DNA of 64,000 nucleotides from Halomonas sp. 54_146 (lineage in GTDB: Bacteria > Pseudomonadota > Gammaproteobacteria > Pseudomonadales > Halomonadaceae), in the NCBI RefSeq assembly GCF_001507855.1, contig NZ_LGEN01000001.1:124001-188000 (forward strand). The letters are read 5' to 3'. This document shows positions 20,414 to 29,542 of the stretch, piece after piece. Within the stretch, counting starts at the first letter, position 1, and every line of letters starts with the position of its first letter. The notes below the pieces were generated by a model, which made no database searches, was not told the DNA's origin, and saw only the letters and a list, made by a program, of their open reading frames with translations. Both the position numbers and the translations under genes were made by a program.

Positions 20414-21040
20414 ATGGGTGTTGTGGCCAAGCGGTCGTCGATGATCTTTTACTCGGGTAGTGATGATCATTTCAGTCATCGTGTGCGCATTGTGCTGGCC
20501 GAGAAGGGGGTCGCTGTCGATATCGTCGATGTTCTCGACGAAAAACCACCGGAAGAGTTAGCAGACCTCAACCCGTACAACAGCGTACCTACGCTGTTAG
20601 ATCGTGACTTGGTGCTTTATGAGTCCAAGGTCATGATGGAGTACTTGGATGAGCGTTTCCCACATCCTCCGCTATTGCCTGTTTATCCAGTCGCGCGTGC
20701 GCAAAGCCGCTTATGGATGCATCGCATTGAGCGTGAGTGGTGCCCAATGGTTGATCAAATTCGCAGCGGTGGAAAAAAAGAAGCCGACAAAGCACGTAAA
20801 GAGTTAAGAGAGAGTCTGATTGGCATATCGCCAATTTTTGAAGACATGCCTTACTTCATGAGTGAAGAGTTTACGCTGGTGGATTGCTGTTTAGCGCCTC
20901 TGCTGTGGCGTTTGCCTGATCTCAATATTGAATTGCCAGAAAAGCAGGTCAAACCGTTATTGAGCTATATGTCGCGAGTATTTGAGCGTGAAGCGTTTAA
21001 GGCCTCTTTAAGTGAGCGTGAAAAAGAGATGCGCGCTTGA
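20414..21040 (+). CDS. sspA: stringent starvation protein A
   Basis: GST-fold protein that binds RNA polymerase and modulates promoters during starvation and acid stress; it has no glutathione transferase activity in E. coli. The 208-residue sequence has the N-terminal thioredoxin-like domain ([20 protein letters not shown], residues 12-31) and the surface-pocket segment [20 protein letters not shown] (about 83-102). GAGG lies upstream of the ATG. It is paired with sspB 66 bp downstream. Confidence 0.96.
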   Translation: MGVVAKRSSMIFYSGSDDHFSHRVRIVLAEKGVAVDIVDVLDEKPPEELADLNPYNSVPTLLDRDLVLYESKVMMEYLDERFPHPPLLPVYPVARAQSRLWMHRIEREWCPMVDQIRSGGKKEADKARKELRESLIGISPIFEDMPYFMSEEFTLVDCCLAPLLWRLPDLNIELPEKQVKPLLSYMSRVFEREAFKASLSEREKEMRA

Positions 21041-21106
21041 ATTCATTCGGCTCCGTTGCCTGTGTTAGAGGCAGGGGGTCTTACTTGTCAGGAGGAGGGA
21101 GTCTAG

Positions 21107-21625
21107 ATGAAATCGAGTCGCCCCTATCTCGCCCGAGCACTTTATGAGTGGTTGTTAGATAACGAACTAACCCCTTATCTAGTGGTTGATGCCACTCTGC
21201 CTGGCGTAGAGGTGCCTCGCCAGTTTGTTCAAAATGGCCAGATTGTACTGAACGTGGCGCCTACTGCCGTGCGTGACTTTTTCATGGAGAACCAAGCGAT
21301 CGGCTTTAATGCGCGCTTTGGTGGGCAGCCGATGCAGGTAATGATCCCTACGCCGGCACTCATTGCTATTTATGCCCGAGAAAATGGGGCGGGAATGGTA
21401 TTTGGCCATGAGCCTGAGCTTGGTTCAGCAGAGCTTGATGAGGCTGGGCTTGATGATATCGAGCTTGATGAGGCTGAGCTTGATGGAGAGAAGCCAGGGG
21501 AAGCTGCTAAAACATGTAAACCTGAGCTTACTGTCACCGAACCCTTTTCTGAGGAAGAGGGCGCTAAGGCTGATTCACAGAAAGGTAAGCCTAAGAAAAA
21601 GCCTACGCTACGGGTAGTAAAGTAA
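21107..21625 (+). CDS. sspB: ClpXP adaptor SspB
   Basis: Adaptor that delivers ssrA-tagged proteins to ClpXP. The substrate-binding domain (1-107) contains RPYLARALYEWLLDNELTPY and the peptide-groove segment IVLNVAPTAVRDF. A flexible acidic linker (about 108-128) is built from four 15-bp in-frame repeats, followed by a variable stretch. The last residues LRVVK form the ClpX-binding motif, so the protein is complete despite the expanded linker. Confidence 0.96.
   Translation: MKSSRPYLARALYEWLLDNELTPYLVVDATLPGVEVPRQFVQNGQIVLNVAPTAVRDFFMENQAIGFNARFGGQPMQVMIPTPALIAIYARENGAGMVFGHEPELGSAELDEAGLDDIELDEAELDGEKPGEAAKTCKPELTVTEPFSEEEGAKADSQKGKPKKKPTLRVVK
21431..21490. repeat. 15-bp in-frame repeat in the SspB linker
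   Basis: Four units (21431-21445, 21446-21460, 21461-21475, 21476-21490) of the form GAGCTTGATGAGGCT encode ELDEA, GLDDI, ELDEA, ELDGE. They lengthen the acidic tether between the substrate domain and the ClpX-binding tail. Confidence 0.85.
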
Positions 21626-21660
21626 CCCCACTGAAGGCGGCTGCTTTAAGAAACGGGCAC

Positions 21661-21702
21661 TTGCTAATAATGGCTAGTTGCTAATAAGGGATAGTTGCTA
21701 AC
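21661..21702. repeat. 17-bp tandem repeat after sspB
   Basis: TTGCTAATAATGGCTAG (21661-21677) and TTGCTAATAAGGGATAG (21678-21694) are followed by a partial third copy TTGCTAAC. They sit just before the terminator. Confidence 0.8.
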
Positions 21703-21739
21703 AAAAAACCTCACATGGATAGCCATGTGAGGTTTTTTT
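21703..21739. terminator. bidirectional terminator between sspB and the BON gene
   Basis: Ten-bp stem CCTCACATGG / CCATGTGAGG with a four-base loop, bounded by six A residues on the left and seven T residues on the right. It can end transcripts from both convergent genes. Confidence 0.93.
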
Positions 21740-21760
21740 GCGCTACGGCTAGCCCCTGAA

Positions 21761-22333
21761 TCAGTCGATATAATCGAATACTTTTACGATCCGCTGCACG
21801 CCCCCGACGGCAGAAGCTGCATTGACAATGCGGTCGGCCTCTCCTCGCGTAACGATACCCATCAGGTAAACACTGGCGTTTTCAGTGGTGACTTTAATTT
21901 TCGAAGAATCGATATGATCATTGGTTGCCAAATGGCTGATCACATTAGTGGTTAACCACGTATCGGCCAGCCGCTGGGTGGCCGGGAGGCGGGCGGCAAC
22001 CGTTAGCTCATTATGGACTTTTTTAACGCCGCGTAAGTTGCTGGTAACCTCGCTCGCCATTTCACGTAATTCTTCGCTAGGTACCTGTCCAACAAGAAGG
22101 ACAACCCCATCGAAGCTGTGCGCGCGAATGCGGGCGTCGCCCAGCCGCCCATCGGCACGCGCAAGGGCGCGTTCGACTTCACGTTCAACCGTCGCATCAA
22201 CGGCTTCAACATCGTCGCTACGCTGGGCATAGTTAGACTGATTTGACGCAGAATTGTTGGCGCAGCCGCCTAATAGCATTACTGCGCAAAGAGTGGCAGC
22301 CATTATTCCACGAGAAGAGAGGCGCTGGGTCAT
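21761..22333 (-). CDS. dolP: BON-domain outer-membrane lipoprotein (DolP/YraP-like)
   Basis: Lipoprotein with two BON domains that in E. coli supports outer-membrane integrity and localises to the division site. Lipobox LLGGC with the lipidated Cys at residue 24, first BON domain about 46-114 (LARADGRLGDARIRAHSFDG onward) and second about 120-190 (WLTTNVISHLATNDHIDSSK). Length 190 matches E. coli DolP (191). It is last in the lpoA-yraN-diaA-dolP order shared with E. coli and Pseudomonas. Confidence 0.92.
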   Translation of the reverse strand: MTQRLSSRGIMAATLCAVMLLGGCANNSASNQSNYAQRSDDVEAVDATVEREVERALARADGRLGDARIRAHSFDGVVLLVGQVPSEELREMASEVTSNLRGVKKVHNELTVAARLPATQRLADTWLTTNVISHLATNDHIDSSKIKVTTENASVYLMGIVTRGEADRIVNAASAVGGVQRIVKVFDYID

Positions 22334-22358
22334 TGGTATGACTCCTTAATGCTAGTGG

Positions 22359-22411
22359 TTAAAAACAGTTATTTAAAAACAGTTATTTAAAAACAGTCAG
22401 TTAAAAACATC
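22359..22411. repeat. 14-bp tandem repeat upstream of dolP
   Basis: TTAAAAACAGTTAT occurs exactly at 22359-22372 and 22373-22386, then TTAAAAACAGTCAG at 22387-22400 and a partial copy TTAAAAACATC. The array fills the diaA-dolP gap, just ahead of the dolP start (minus strand). Confidence 0.88.
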
Positions 22412-22460
22412 GCTCTCGACGTCGTTCTTGAGCAGGGTAGCGCTAAAAACCAATAGGCCC

Positions 22461-23148
<688 letters not shown>

Positions 23149-23150
23149 TG

Positions 23151-23522
23151 TCAAAAGGCATCAAAAGCGGCTTTGACCCAGTGAAATTCAAGAGTGGGTG
23201 ACTTGCCCGTTATGGCTAGAATATCAAACCGGCAGGGCGATGAAGACCCATCTCGAGCGATATAAAGCCGTGCCGCACGCACTAACCGCTGCTGCTTCTG
23301 ATAGGTGACGGTTTCTAGTGGGTGCCCATAGCGCGTAGACGTGCGATGTTTGACCTCAACAAAGACAAGAATATCGCCATCTCGCATCACCAGGTCAAGT
23401 TCACCCCCTTTCACCGAGTGGTTCTGCGTAATAAGGGTCAGCCCCTGCTGGCGCAGCCACTGGGCAGCAATTTGCTCGATGGCTGCGCCGCGCGCACGTG
23501 CGGTTTGGGCATTATTCGCCAC
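23151..23522 (-). CDS. yraN: UPF0102 nuclease-fold protein YraN
   Basis: Small protein (123 residues) with a Holliday-junction-resolvase-like PD-(D/E)xK fold; its cellular function is not established. The core motif GGELDLVMRDGDILVFVEVK contains the acidic residues and lysine expected of that fold. It uses a GTG start at 23522 that overlaps the 3' end of lpoA by 11 bp, so translation is probably coupled. Confidence 0.93.
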   Translation of the reverse strand: MANNAQTARARGAAIEQIAAQWLRQQGLTLITQNHSVKGGELDLVMRDGDILVFVEVKHRTSTRYGHPLETVTYQKQQRLVRAARLYIARDGSSSPCRFDILAITGKSPTLEFHWVKAAFDAF

Positions 23523-25017
23523 TGCTGACTCGGTTGGGGATTAAAATCGGTGTCGGGACGCCGTTCTGGAATTTCGCCCAGGGCAGTTCGCGATAAATAC
23601 GCCCATCGCTTCTTAAATATAGCGTGCCAGTGCTGCCGCTAAAGCCTTCTAATTCTGCAAGATTGGAAAGTCGGATGGCTAGCTCGTAAGCATCCACCCC
23701 CATGGCCATCAGGCGAAACATGGAAGCGTCAGACTCATCGCGTAAACGGCGGTAAGTGGAGGCAAACGGCACGGCTTCTTCGCCACCTACGGCGGCATCA
23801 GGAATTTGCCATGGAATATCTAAAAACATCACATCATTAAGGTCCTGATTAAGGCGCGCTTGCAGCCTTCCATCGTGCAGATGTGAGGTGGCGTAAATCG
23901 GCAGGTTGGGGGCGTAGTAGTAATCCATGGTTGGCGGCACTTGGCGCGCATACTCTGGCAAGGCGAGCAGGAAGAGGGCGTCAATATTGTTTAACCGAGC
24001 CCGCTCACCGCTGACGTTAAGCGCCGTTTTAACCGCGTTGGAGACTGAGCTTTCCGGGTTGTAGCGCACGGCGTTGGTAATGTCGCCGCCCAGGCTTTGC
24101 CACTCGTTCCAGAAGGCTTCACCTACCCGGCGACCCCAGCTGTTATCCGGCACCATCATGGACATTTGGCGGTGGCCGTCTTGCCAGGCGCGTCGTGCCG
24201 CTTGCTGCGCTTCATCTTCGGCCGAGAGGCCATACTGGAAAAGCCGCTGCGCTTGGTTGCTGTCGCCGCTGCCATAGTTAAGTGCAAGGGTGGGAAGTGG
24301 CACGCTATCGCGTTGCTCTAATTGAGTGACTTGATCTTTATCTAACGGGCCAATAATTAATTGAGCATTCATCTGTCGAGCGCGATCATACAGCTCATCA
24401 AGTGAATAGCGTGACGCGTCGAGAAAGCTCAACTCGGCGTTGCCGCCTTTAACCTCATTATGCTGACGCATAGCCGTGGCAATGGTGTTGGCAACGCTAC
24501 TGAGTGGGCCTGACTCAGGCAGTGCAACAACAATGCGGCGAATGTTCTGCCCTTCAAGCTCGGGTAAGGCAACGCGCATGGGTTCTGCTTGGTCGAGTGC
24601 TTCACGCGCCCAGCGCTGGCGTTCTGCTAGCGTTTCTTGCTGATTGGCTTGCATGGGCAATTCGTCATCCAGCACCTGCGTTGCACGCAGTACGGCACGT
24701 GGCTCGTTTAAAGCGCGGGCGAGCTCGGAAAACAATAAAGCCCAGCTGACACGGTCCGCTTCAGACAACAGGCTTTCATCGATGGCGCTGGCGGTCTCAA
24801 AGGCATTATCGCGCTCACCCTGGCGTGCCATTATATTGGCCGCTTCTAAGCGTGTTTTAGCAGCTTGCGCTGGTGCTTGCTGTTCCGCCTGGCTGAGTAA
24901 TTGACCTGGATCCTTAGCAGGTACGCGGTCCACCACGCTAGGTGGCTGCATCGCACAGCCAGCCACAAGAAGTGCCACGAGGGCCGCGGCGAGTAAGCCA
25001 CGTAATGACTGTTTCAT
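23512..25017 (-). CDS. lpoA: outer-membrane lipoprotein activator of PBP1A (LpoA)
   Basis: Lipoprotein that crosses the periplasm and stimulates peptidoglycan synthase PBP1A. The ATG at 25017 gives a signal peptide with lipobox LVAGC (Cys21). An N-terminal TPR-like helical part (to about 210) is followed by a periplasmic-binding-protein-like domain (about 225-490; IVVALPESGPLSSVANTIAT). The protein has 501 residues, shorter than E. coli LpoA (678) but close to other gammaproteobacterial forms. The frame stays open to 25362 through rsmI, but that extension is antisense noise. Confidence 0.93.
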   Translation of the reverse strand: MKQSLRGLLAAALVALLVAGCAMQPPSVVDRVPAKDPGQLLSQAEQQAPAQAAKTRLEAANIMARQGERDNAFETASAIDESLLSEADRVSWALLFSELARALNEPRAVLRATQVLDDELPMQANQQETLAERQRWAREALDQAEPMRVALPELEGQNIRRIVVALPESGPLSSVANTIATAMRQHNEVKGGNAELSFLDASRYSLDELYDRARQMNAQLIIGPLDKDQVTQLEQRDSVPLPTLALNYGSGDSNQAQRLFQYGLSAEDEAQQAARRAWQDGHRQMSMMVPDNSWGRRVGEAFWNEWQSLGGDITNAVRYNPESSVSNAVKTALNVSGERARLNNIDALFLLALPEYARQVPPTMDYYYAPNLPIYATSHLHDGRLQARLNQDLNDVMFLDIPWQIPDAAVGGEEAVPFASTYRRLRDESDASMFRLMAMGVDAYELAIRLSNLAELEGFSGSTGTLYLRSDGRIYRELPWAKFQNGVPTPILIPNRVSSGE

Positions 25018-25109
25018 GTATCCTTCCTTTAAGTTTCCATTTGCACTATCGCTGCTGGCCAGCAATGGAAGTGGCCTCTGCTCAAGCATAGCGCACCAGC
25101 AGAGCATGC

Positions 25110-25145
25110 CATCAACGAATCGAGAGTCATCAACGAATCGAGAGT
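25110..25145. repeat. 18-bp perfect tandem duplication in the rsmI leader
   Basis: CATCAACGAATCGAGAGT occurs exactly twice in tandem, 25110-25127 and 25128-25145. The GAGAG in the second copy is the likely rsmI ribosome-binding site, so the site exists in two copies. Confidence 0.93.
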
Positions 25146-25150
25146 CAACA

Positions 25151-26008
25151 ATGACAGACCATAATCCGGGCACATTGTACGTGGTTGCCACACCAATTGG
25201 GAATTTGGACGATTTATCCTCGCGTGCTGCTCGGGTATTAGGGCAGGTGACGCGAGTGGCCGCTGAAGACACACGCCACAGCGGGCGGCTGTTGGCGCAT
25301 TTGGGGCTGAATAAGCCCATGCTATCTTTACACGAGCACAATGAGGCGCGCCGGGTAGACACCTTAGATAGCTACCTTGCCGCTGGTGAGGATATTGCCT
25401 TAATCAGCGATGCGGGAACACCGCTAATTAGCGACCCAGGCTTTGTGCTGGTGCGCGAGCTGCGGGCGCGCAACCGGCACATTGTGCCTATTCCTGGCCC
25501 CTGTGCGCTGATTACGGCGCTGTCTGGGGCAGGCTTGCCCACCGACCGGTTTGTGTTTGGTGGCTTTTTGCCCGCCAAGCCAGGCGCTCGCCGCCAGGCG
25601 CTAGAGGGTTGGAAAACCCGCGAAGAAACGCTGGTATTTTATGAATCGCCCCACCGAATCGTACACACCCTAGAGGCGCTGCAAGAGCAAATGGCCGAGC
25701 GGGATGTCGTCTTAGCCCGCGAGCTGACCAAAACGTTTGAAACATTTCTGCACGGCACGCCTACCTCGTTACTTGAGCAATTAACCGCCGACCCCAACCA
25801 AGCCCGGGGCGAGTTTGTGGTCATTATTGCTGGTGCCCCGCCCGTTGAGCAGAGTGAACATCAGGATATTTCAGCGGATGCCTTGCTTAAAGCGCTGCTG
25901 GCAGAAGGAGTTGGCGTGAAACAGGGCGCTGCGATTGCGGCCAGAATGCTCGGTGGGCGCAAGCAAGCTTGGTATGCTCGTTTGCAAGCAATGAAAGGCG
26001 AGCATTGA
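25151..26008 (+). CDS. rsmI: 16S rRNA 2'-O-ribose C1402 methyltransferase
   Basis: SAM-dependent methyltransferase that modifies C1402 of 16S rRNA; RsmH, encoded at 26525, methylates the same nucleotide at N4. The 285-residue protein has LYVVATPIGNLDDLSSRA, the cofactor region VAAEDTRHSGRLL, ALISDAGTPLISDPG and IPGPCALITALSGAGLPTD. The ATG at 25151 follows GAGAG. It is divergent from lpoA, as in E. coli and Pseudomonas. Confidence 0.96.
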   Translation: MTDHNPGTLYVVATPIGNLDDLSSRAARVLGQVTRVAAEDTRHSGRLLAHLGLNKPMLSLHEHNEARRVDTLDSYLAAGEDIALISDAGTPLISDPGFVLVRELRARNRHIVPIPGPCALITALSGAGLPTDRFVFGGFLPAKPGARRQALEGWKTREETLVFYESPHRIVHTLEALQEQMAERDVVLARELTKTFETFLHGTPTSLLEQLTADPNQARGEFVVIIAGAPPVEQSEHQDISADALLKALLAEGVGVKQGAAIAARMLGGRKQAWYARLQAMKGEH

Positions 26009-26033
26009 GGCAAATCGAGGGCGCTGGTATGCT
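26005..26033 (+). promoter_or_regulatory. rnpB promoter overlapping the rsmI stop codon
   Basis: TTGAGG (26005-26010) and TATGCT (26028-26033) are separated by exactly 17 bp. Transcription would start about seven bases later, at about 26041, which is the predicted 5' end of the RNase P RNA. The -35 element contains the rsmI TGA. Confidence 0.65.
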
Positions 26034-26040
26034 TGCCGCC

Positions 26041-26396
<356 letters not shown>

Positions 26397-26410
26397 CCAT
26401 ATTCACATCA

Positions 26411-26431
26411 GGGCGTGCATGCACGCCCTTT
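26411..26431 (+). terminator. terminator after rnpB
   Basis: GGGCGTGCATGCACGCCC (26411-26428) is a perfect 18-bp palindrome followed by TTTG. The U tract is short. It could equally be a processing or regulatory site ahead of rsmH. Confidence 0.65.
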
Positions 26432-26439
26432 GTTACGTC

Positions 26440-26494
26440 GTTTCTAACGTTACGCAGTTTCTAACGTTACATAGTACATAGTTTCTAACATTAC
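26440..26494. repeat. 14-bp repeat, three copies, upstream of rsmH
   Basis: GTTTCTAACGTTAC occurs at 26440-26453 and 26457-26470 and, with one change, at 26481-26494. The copies are separated by 3 and 10 bp. They lie in the place where mraZ is found in relatives, but their GTTTCT core is not the TGGGN box bound by MraZ. Confidence 0.85.
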
Positions 26495-26524
26495 ATTGCC
26501 TCCAACATCTTGTGCGAGAAAAAC

Positions 26525-27481
26525 ATGCCGTCTCCTGACGCTGAAAAGGTTGCTTCCCGCTTTCGCCATACCAGCGTATTACTGGAGGGTGCTGTCGATG
26601 CCTTGGTGCACGATACGCAAGGCGTCTATCTAGATGGTACGTTCGGCAGAGGCGGGCACTCTCGCGTGATCCTGGATCGTCTTGATGAGCAAGGCCGGCT
26701 GCTTGCCATGGATCGCGATCCTCAGGCGATTGCTGCCGCTGCTGACATTGATGACCCACGCTTTCACATTACCCAGCGCGAATTTGCCAAGCTTGCCGAG
26801 TTTGCCCGTGAGCAGGGCGTGTGCGGCAAGCTTTCAGGGGTGCTGTTGGATGTCGGCGTGTCATCGCCCCAGCTGGATGACCCTGAGCGTGGGTTTAGTT
26901 TTATGCGCGATGGCCCGCTGGATATGCGTATGGACCCTACCCAAGGGCAAAGCGCCGCTGAGTTTTTGGCACGCGCCAGCGAAGCGGATATCGCCCACGT
27001 ATTTAAAACCTATGGCGAAGAGCGTTATGCCAAGCGCTTAGCGCGTGCCGTGGTCACTCGCCGGACTGAAAAGCCTTTTACCCATACGGTAGATTTAGCG
27101 GAAGTGCTGAAAGTGGCTCACCCTGCCTGGGAAAAGGGCCGCCACCCCGCCACAAAAGCGTTTCAAGGGCTGCGTATTTTTGTTAACGGCGAGCTTGAAC
27201 AGCTGGACAGCGCGCTTGATGCCGCCCTAGAAGCGTTGGCCCCTGGCGGACATCTAGTCGTTATCAGTTTTCACTCGCTGGAAGATCGTCGCGTGAAACG
27301 TTTTATTCGTCATCACGTGCGTGGCGATACCGATCTGCCACGCGGGGTGCCCATCCGTGATGATCAGTTGAATAGGCGCCTTGAAGCGCTGGGTAAAGGA
27401 GTGCGGCCGAGCGAGGAAGAGGTGGATGCTAACCCTCGAGCACGTAGTGCCGTCATGCGTGCTGCGCGCAAACGGATGTAA
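26525..27481 (+). CDS. rsmH: 16S rRNA m4C1402 methyltransferase
   Basis: SAM-dependent N4-methyltransferase for C1402 of 16S rRNA, traditionally the second gene (mraW) of the dcw cluster. The 318-residue protein has [14 protein letters not shown], the SAM loop [36 protein letters not shown] and [19 protein letters not shown] prefer the ATG at 26525; an in-frame TTG at 26510 is also possible. The stop overlaps the ftsL ATG by one base. Confidence 0.96.
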   Translation: MPSPDAEKVASRFRHTSVLLEGAVDALVHDTQGVYLDGTFGRGGHSRVILDRLDEQGRLLAMDRDPQAIAAAADIDDPRFHITQREFAKLAEFAREQGVCGKLSGVLLDVGVSSPQLDDPERGFSFMRDGPLDMRMDPTQGQSAAEFLARASEADIAHVFKTYGEERYAKRLARAVVTRRTEKPFTHTVDLAEVLKVAHPAWEKGRHPATKAFQGLRIFVNGELEQLDSALDAALEALAPGGHLVVISFHSLEDRRVKRFIRHHVRGDTDLPRGVPIRDDQLNRRLEALGKGVRPSEEEVDANPRARSAVMRAARKRM

Positions 27482-27819
27482 TGATGAGCATGGATCGGAT
27501 TGAGCAGTGGGCAACCACGCTACGCACTGAATGGCCTTTTAAGCTGCGCCTGCGCGTTTGGCCGGTCATTATCAGTCTGCTGTTTCTACTCTGTATGGCC
27601 TCAGGGTTAGGCGTGGTGATCACTACCCATATGACGCGCGTTCAATTTGCTCAGCTGCAACAGCTAGAGCAAGAAGATAATCAGCTGCAAACGGAATGGG
27701 GGCAGCTACTGCTTGAAGAGGGAGCCTGGTCAACGCCTGCCCGTATTGAGCAAATTGCCACTGAGCGCCTGGGTATGCGAATCCCCGATGTCAATGATGT
27801 TGAGGTGATTCGACCATGA
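27481..27819 (+). CDS. ftsL: cell division protein FtsL
   Basis: Bitopic divisome protein that forms the FtsQLB complex. The 112-residue sequence has a short basic cytoplasmic part, one membrane helix (about 28-47, VIISLLFLLCMASGLGVVIT) and a periplasmic leucine-zipper coiled coil (about 50-90). A second ATG one codon later is an alternative start. It overlaps rsmH by one base and ftsI by four. Confidence 0.94.
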   Translation: MMSMDRIEQWATTLRTEWPFKLRLRVWPVIISLLFLLCMASGLGVVITTHMTRVQFAQLQQLEQEDNQLQTEWGQLLLEEGAWSTPARIEQIATERLGMRIPDVNDVEVIRP

Positions 27820-29525
27820 GGCGCGAGCGTCGAGGAGGTACTTCTCGTCAACTACCACCGATTGCGCCAGCGCTAGCAGGCGGTCGGTTTTTCTTTATTT
27901 TGCTCTTCATTGGTTTAGCGTCGGCTATTTTAATTGGCCGCATCACCCTTCTGCAGGTGATTGACCGCCCCTTTCTGCAAAGCCAAGGTGACGCACGCAC
28001 CTTGCGTCATGAAGCAATTCCTGCCCATCGAGGCATGATCACCGACCGTAATGGCGAACCGCTGGCGATTTCCACGCCGGTGGTTACCCTGTGGGCTAAT
28101 CCGCAAGAGTTACCCGATGATGGCATTCAGCGCATGATGCTCGCGCAGGCGCTCGGCATGACGCTGGATGATTTTGAGTCGCGTGTGGCGCGCTTTAGCG
28201 AGCGTGAGTTTATGTACTTACGCCGCCAAATGACCCCAGCGGCTGCTCAGCAGGTACTTAATTTGCGTACCCCCGGCGTTTACCAGCAGCGTGAGTATAA
28301 GCGTTACTACCCCGCCGGAGAGGTTGCCGCCCAGCTGCTGGGGGTGACCAATGTGGATGACATTGGCCAAGAGGGGCTAGAACTCTCCTATCAACCGTAT
28401 TTAGCGGGCCACCCGGGGCAGCGGCGCGTTATCAAAGACCGCCGCGGTCGCTTGGTCCGCGAACTGGGTGTCATTAGCGATGCACAGCCTGGGGGCGAGC
28501 TAACCCTCGCTATTGATCAGCGCATACAGTACATGGCGTATCGCGAGCTGCGGGCGGCGGTGACCGAGAACGATGCAGATGGTGGCGTGCTGGTGATGAT
28601 GGATGCGCGCACAGGTGAGGTATTGGCAATGGCTAACTTACCTTCCTATAACCCTAATAACCGGGCCGGGCTTGATCCACGTGGGTTGCGCAATCAGGCA
28701 TTGGTGGATGTGTTTGAGCCGGGTTCTGTAATGAAACCGCTGGCCATGGCTGCCATTTTGGAAAGTGGTGTCGTTGATCGCAATGTCGTGGTCAATACAT
28801 CGCCCGGTTGGATGCGGCTTGATCAGTTCACGATTCGCGATTTCCGTGACTATGGCGAGTTGGACTTGGCGGGTATTTTGGAAAAATCCTCGAATATCGG
28901 CATGTCGCGTCTAGCGCTGCAACTAAGCGATACCGCGATTTGGGAAAAGTATCATCAGTTGGGGCTAGGGCAGGCTGCTGGAACCGGTTTTCCTGGGGAG
29001 TCAACGGGTAGCCTTCCGGCACCGGTACGCTGGTCGCGCAGTGAGCGAGCGGCACTCTCTTACGGTTACGGTTTATCTGTCACGGCGGTTCAACTCGCCA
29101 GCGCCTACACTGCGCTCGCGAATGGCGGTGAGCGCTTGCCCGCGTCGCTATTAAGGCTGTCAGAACCTCCCCAAGGGATTCCGGCCATTTCACCGAACGT
29201 TGCCAATGACTTGTTAGACGTTTTAGAGACATCGGTGGGCGCCTACTCCGGCGGACGCCGTGCCCGCGTTGAAGGATATCGCGTAGGGGGTAAAACAGGC
29301 ACGGTACGTAAAACAGGCCTGCAGGGTTACACCACCGATGCCTACCGCAGTGTTTTTGCAGGTATTGCGCCTATTTCTGATCCACGTATTGTTACCGTTG
29401 TTATGATTGATCACCCTAAAGCGGGTGAGTTTTACGGCGGCGCTGTCGCCGCACCGGTGTTTTCCAGTGTGACGGGCAACGCTTTACGCTTATTGGATGT
29501 GCCGCCGGATCACGAGGCGGAGTAG
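27816..29525 (+). CDS. ftsI: septal peptidoglycan transpeptidase FtsI (PBP3)
   Basis: Class B penicillin-binding protein that crosslinks septal peptidoglycan with FtsW. N-terminal membrane helix (about 26-46), dimerisation/pedestal domain, and transpeptidase domain with the nucleophile Ser304 in SVMK, the SSN motif in EKSSNIGMS and KTGT in VGGKTGTVRK. With 569 residues it is slightly shorter than E. coli FtsI (588). It is the target of aztreonam and cephalexin-type beta-lactams in relatives. Confidence 0.97.
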   Translation: MRRERRGGTSRQLPPIAPALAGGRFFFILLFIGLASAILIGRITLLQVIDRPFLQSQGDARTLRHEAIPAHRGMITDRNGEPLAISTPVVTLWANPQELPDDGIQRMMLAQALGMTLDDFESRVARFSEREFMYLRRQMTPAAAQQVLNLRTPGVYQQREYKRYYPAGEVAAQLLGVTNVDDIGQEGLELSYQPYLAGHPGQRRVIKDRRGRLVRELGVISDAQPGGELTLAIDQRIQYMAYRELRAAVTENDADGGVLVMMDARTGEVLAMANLPSYNPNNRAGLDPRGLRNQALVDVFEPGSVMKPLAMAAILESGVVDRNVVVNTSPGWMRLDQFTIRDFRDYGELDLAGILEKSSNIGMSRLALQLSDTAIWEKYHQLGLGQAAGTGFPGESTGSLPAPVRWSRSERAALSYGYGLSVTAVQLASAYTALANGGERLPASLLRLSEPPQGIPAISPNVANDLLDVLETSVGAYSGGRRARVEGYRVGGKTGTVRKTGLQGYTTDAYRSVFAGIAPISDPRIVTVVMIDHPKAGEFYGGAVAAPVFSSVTGNALRLLDVPPDHEAE

Positions 29526-29542
29526 CTGTATAAGGAGATTGC

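Noticed and set aside
25018-25362. 115-residue N-terminal extension of LpoA
   Set aside because: It runs antisense through rsmI and would place the lipoprotein signal peptide in the interior; the ATG at 25017 starts exactly at the signal peptide.
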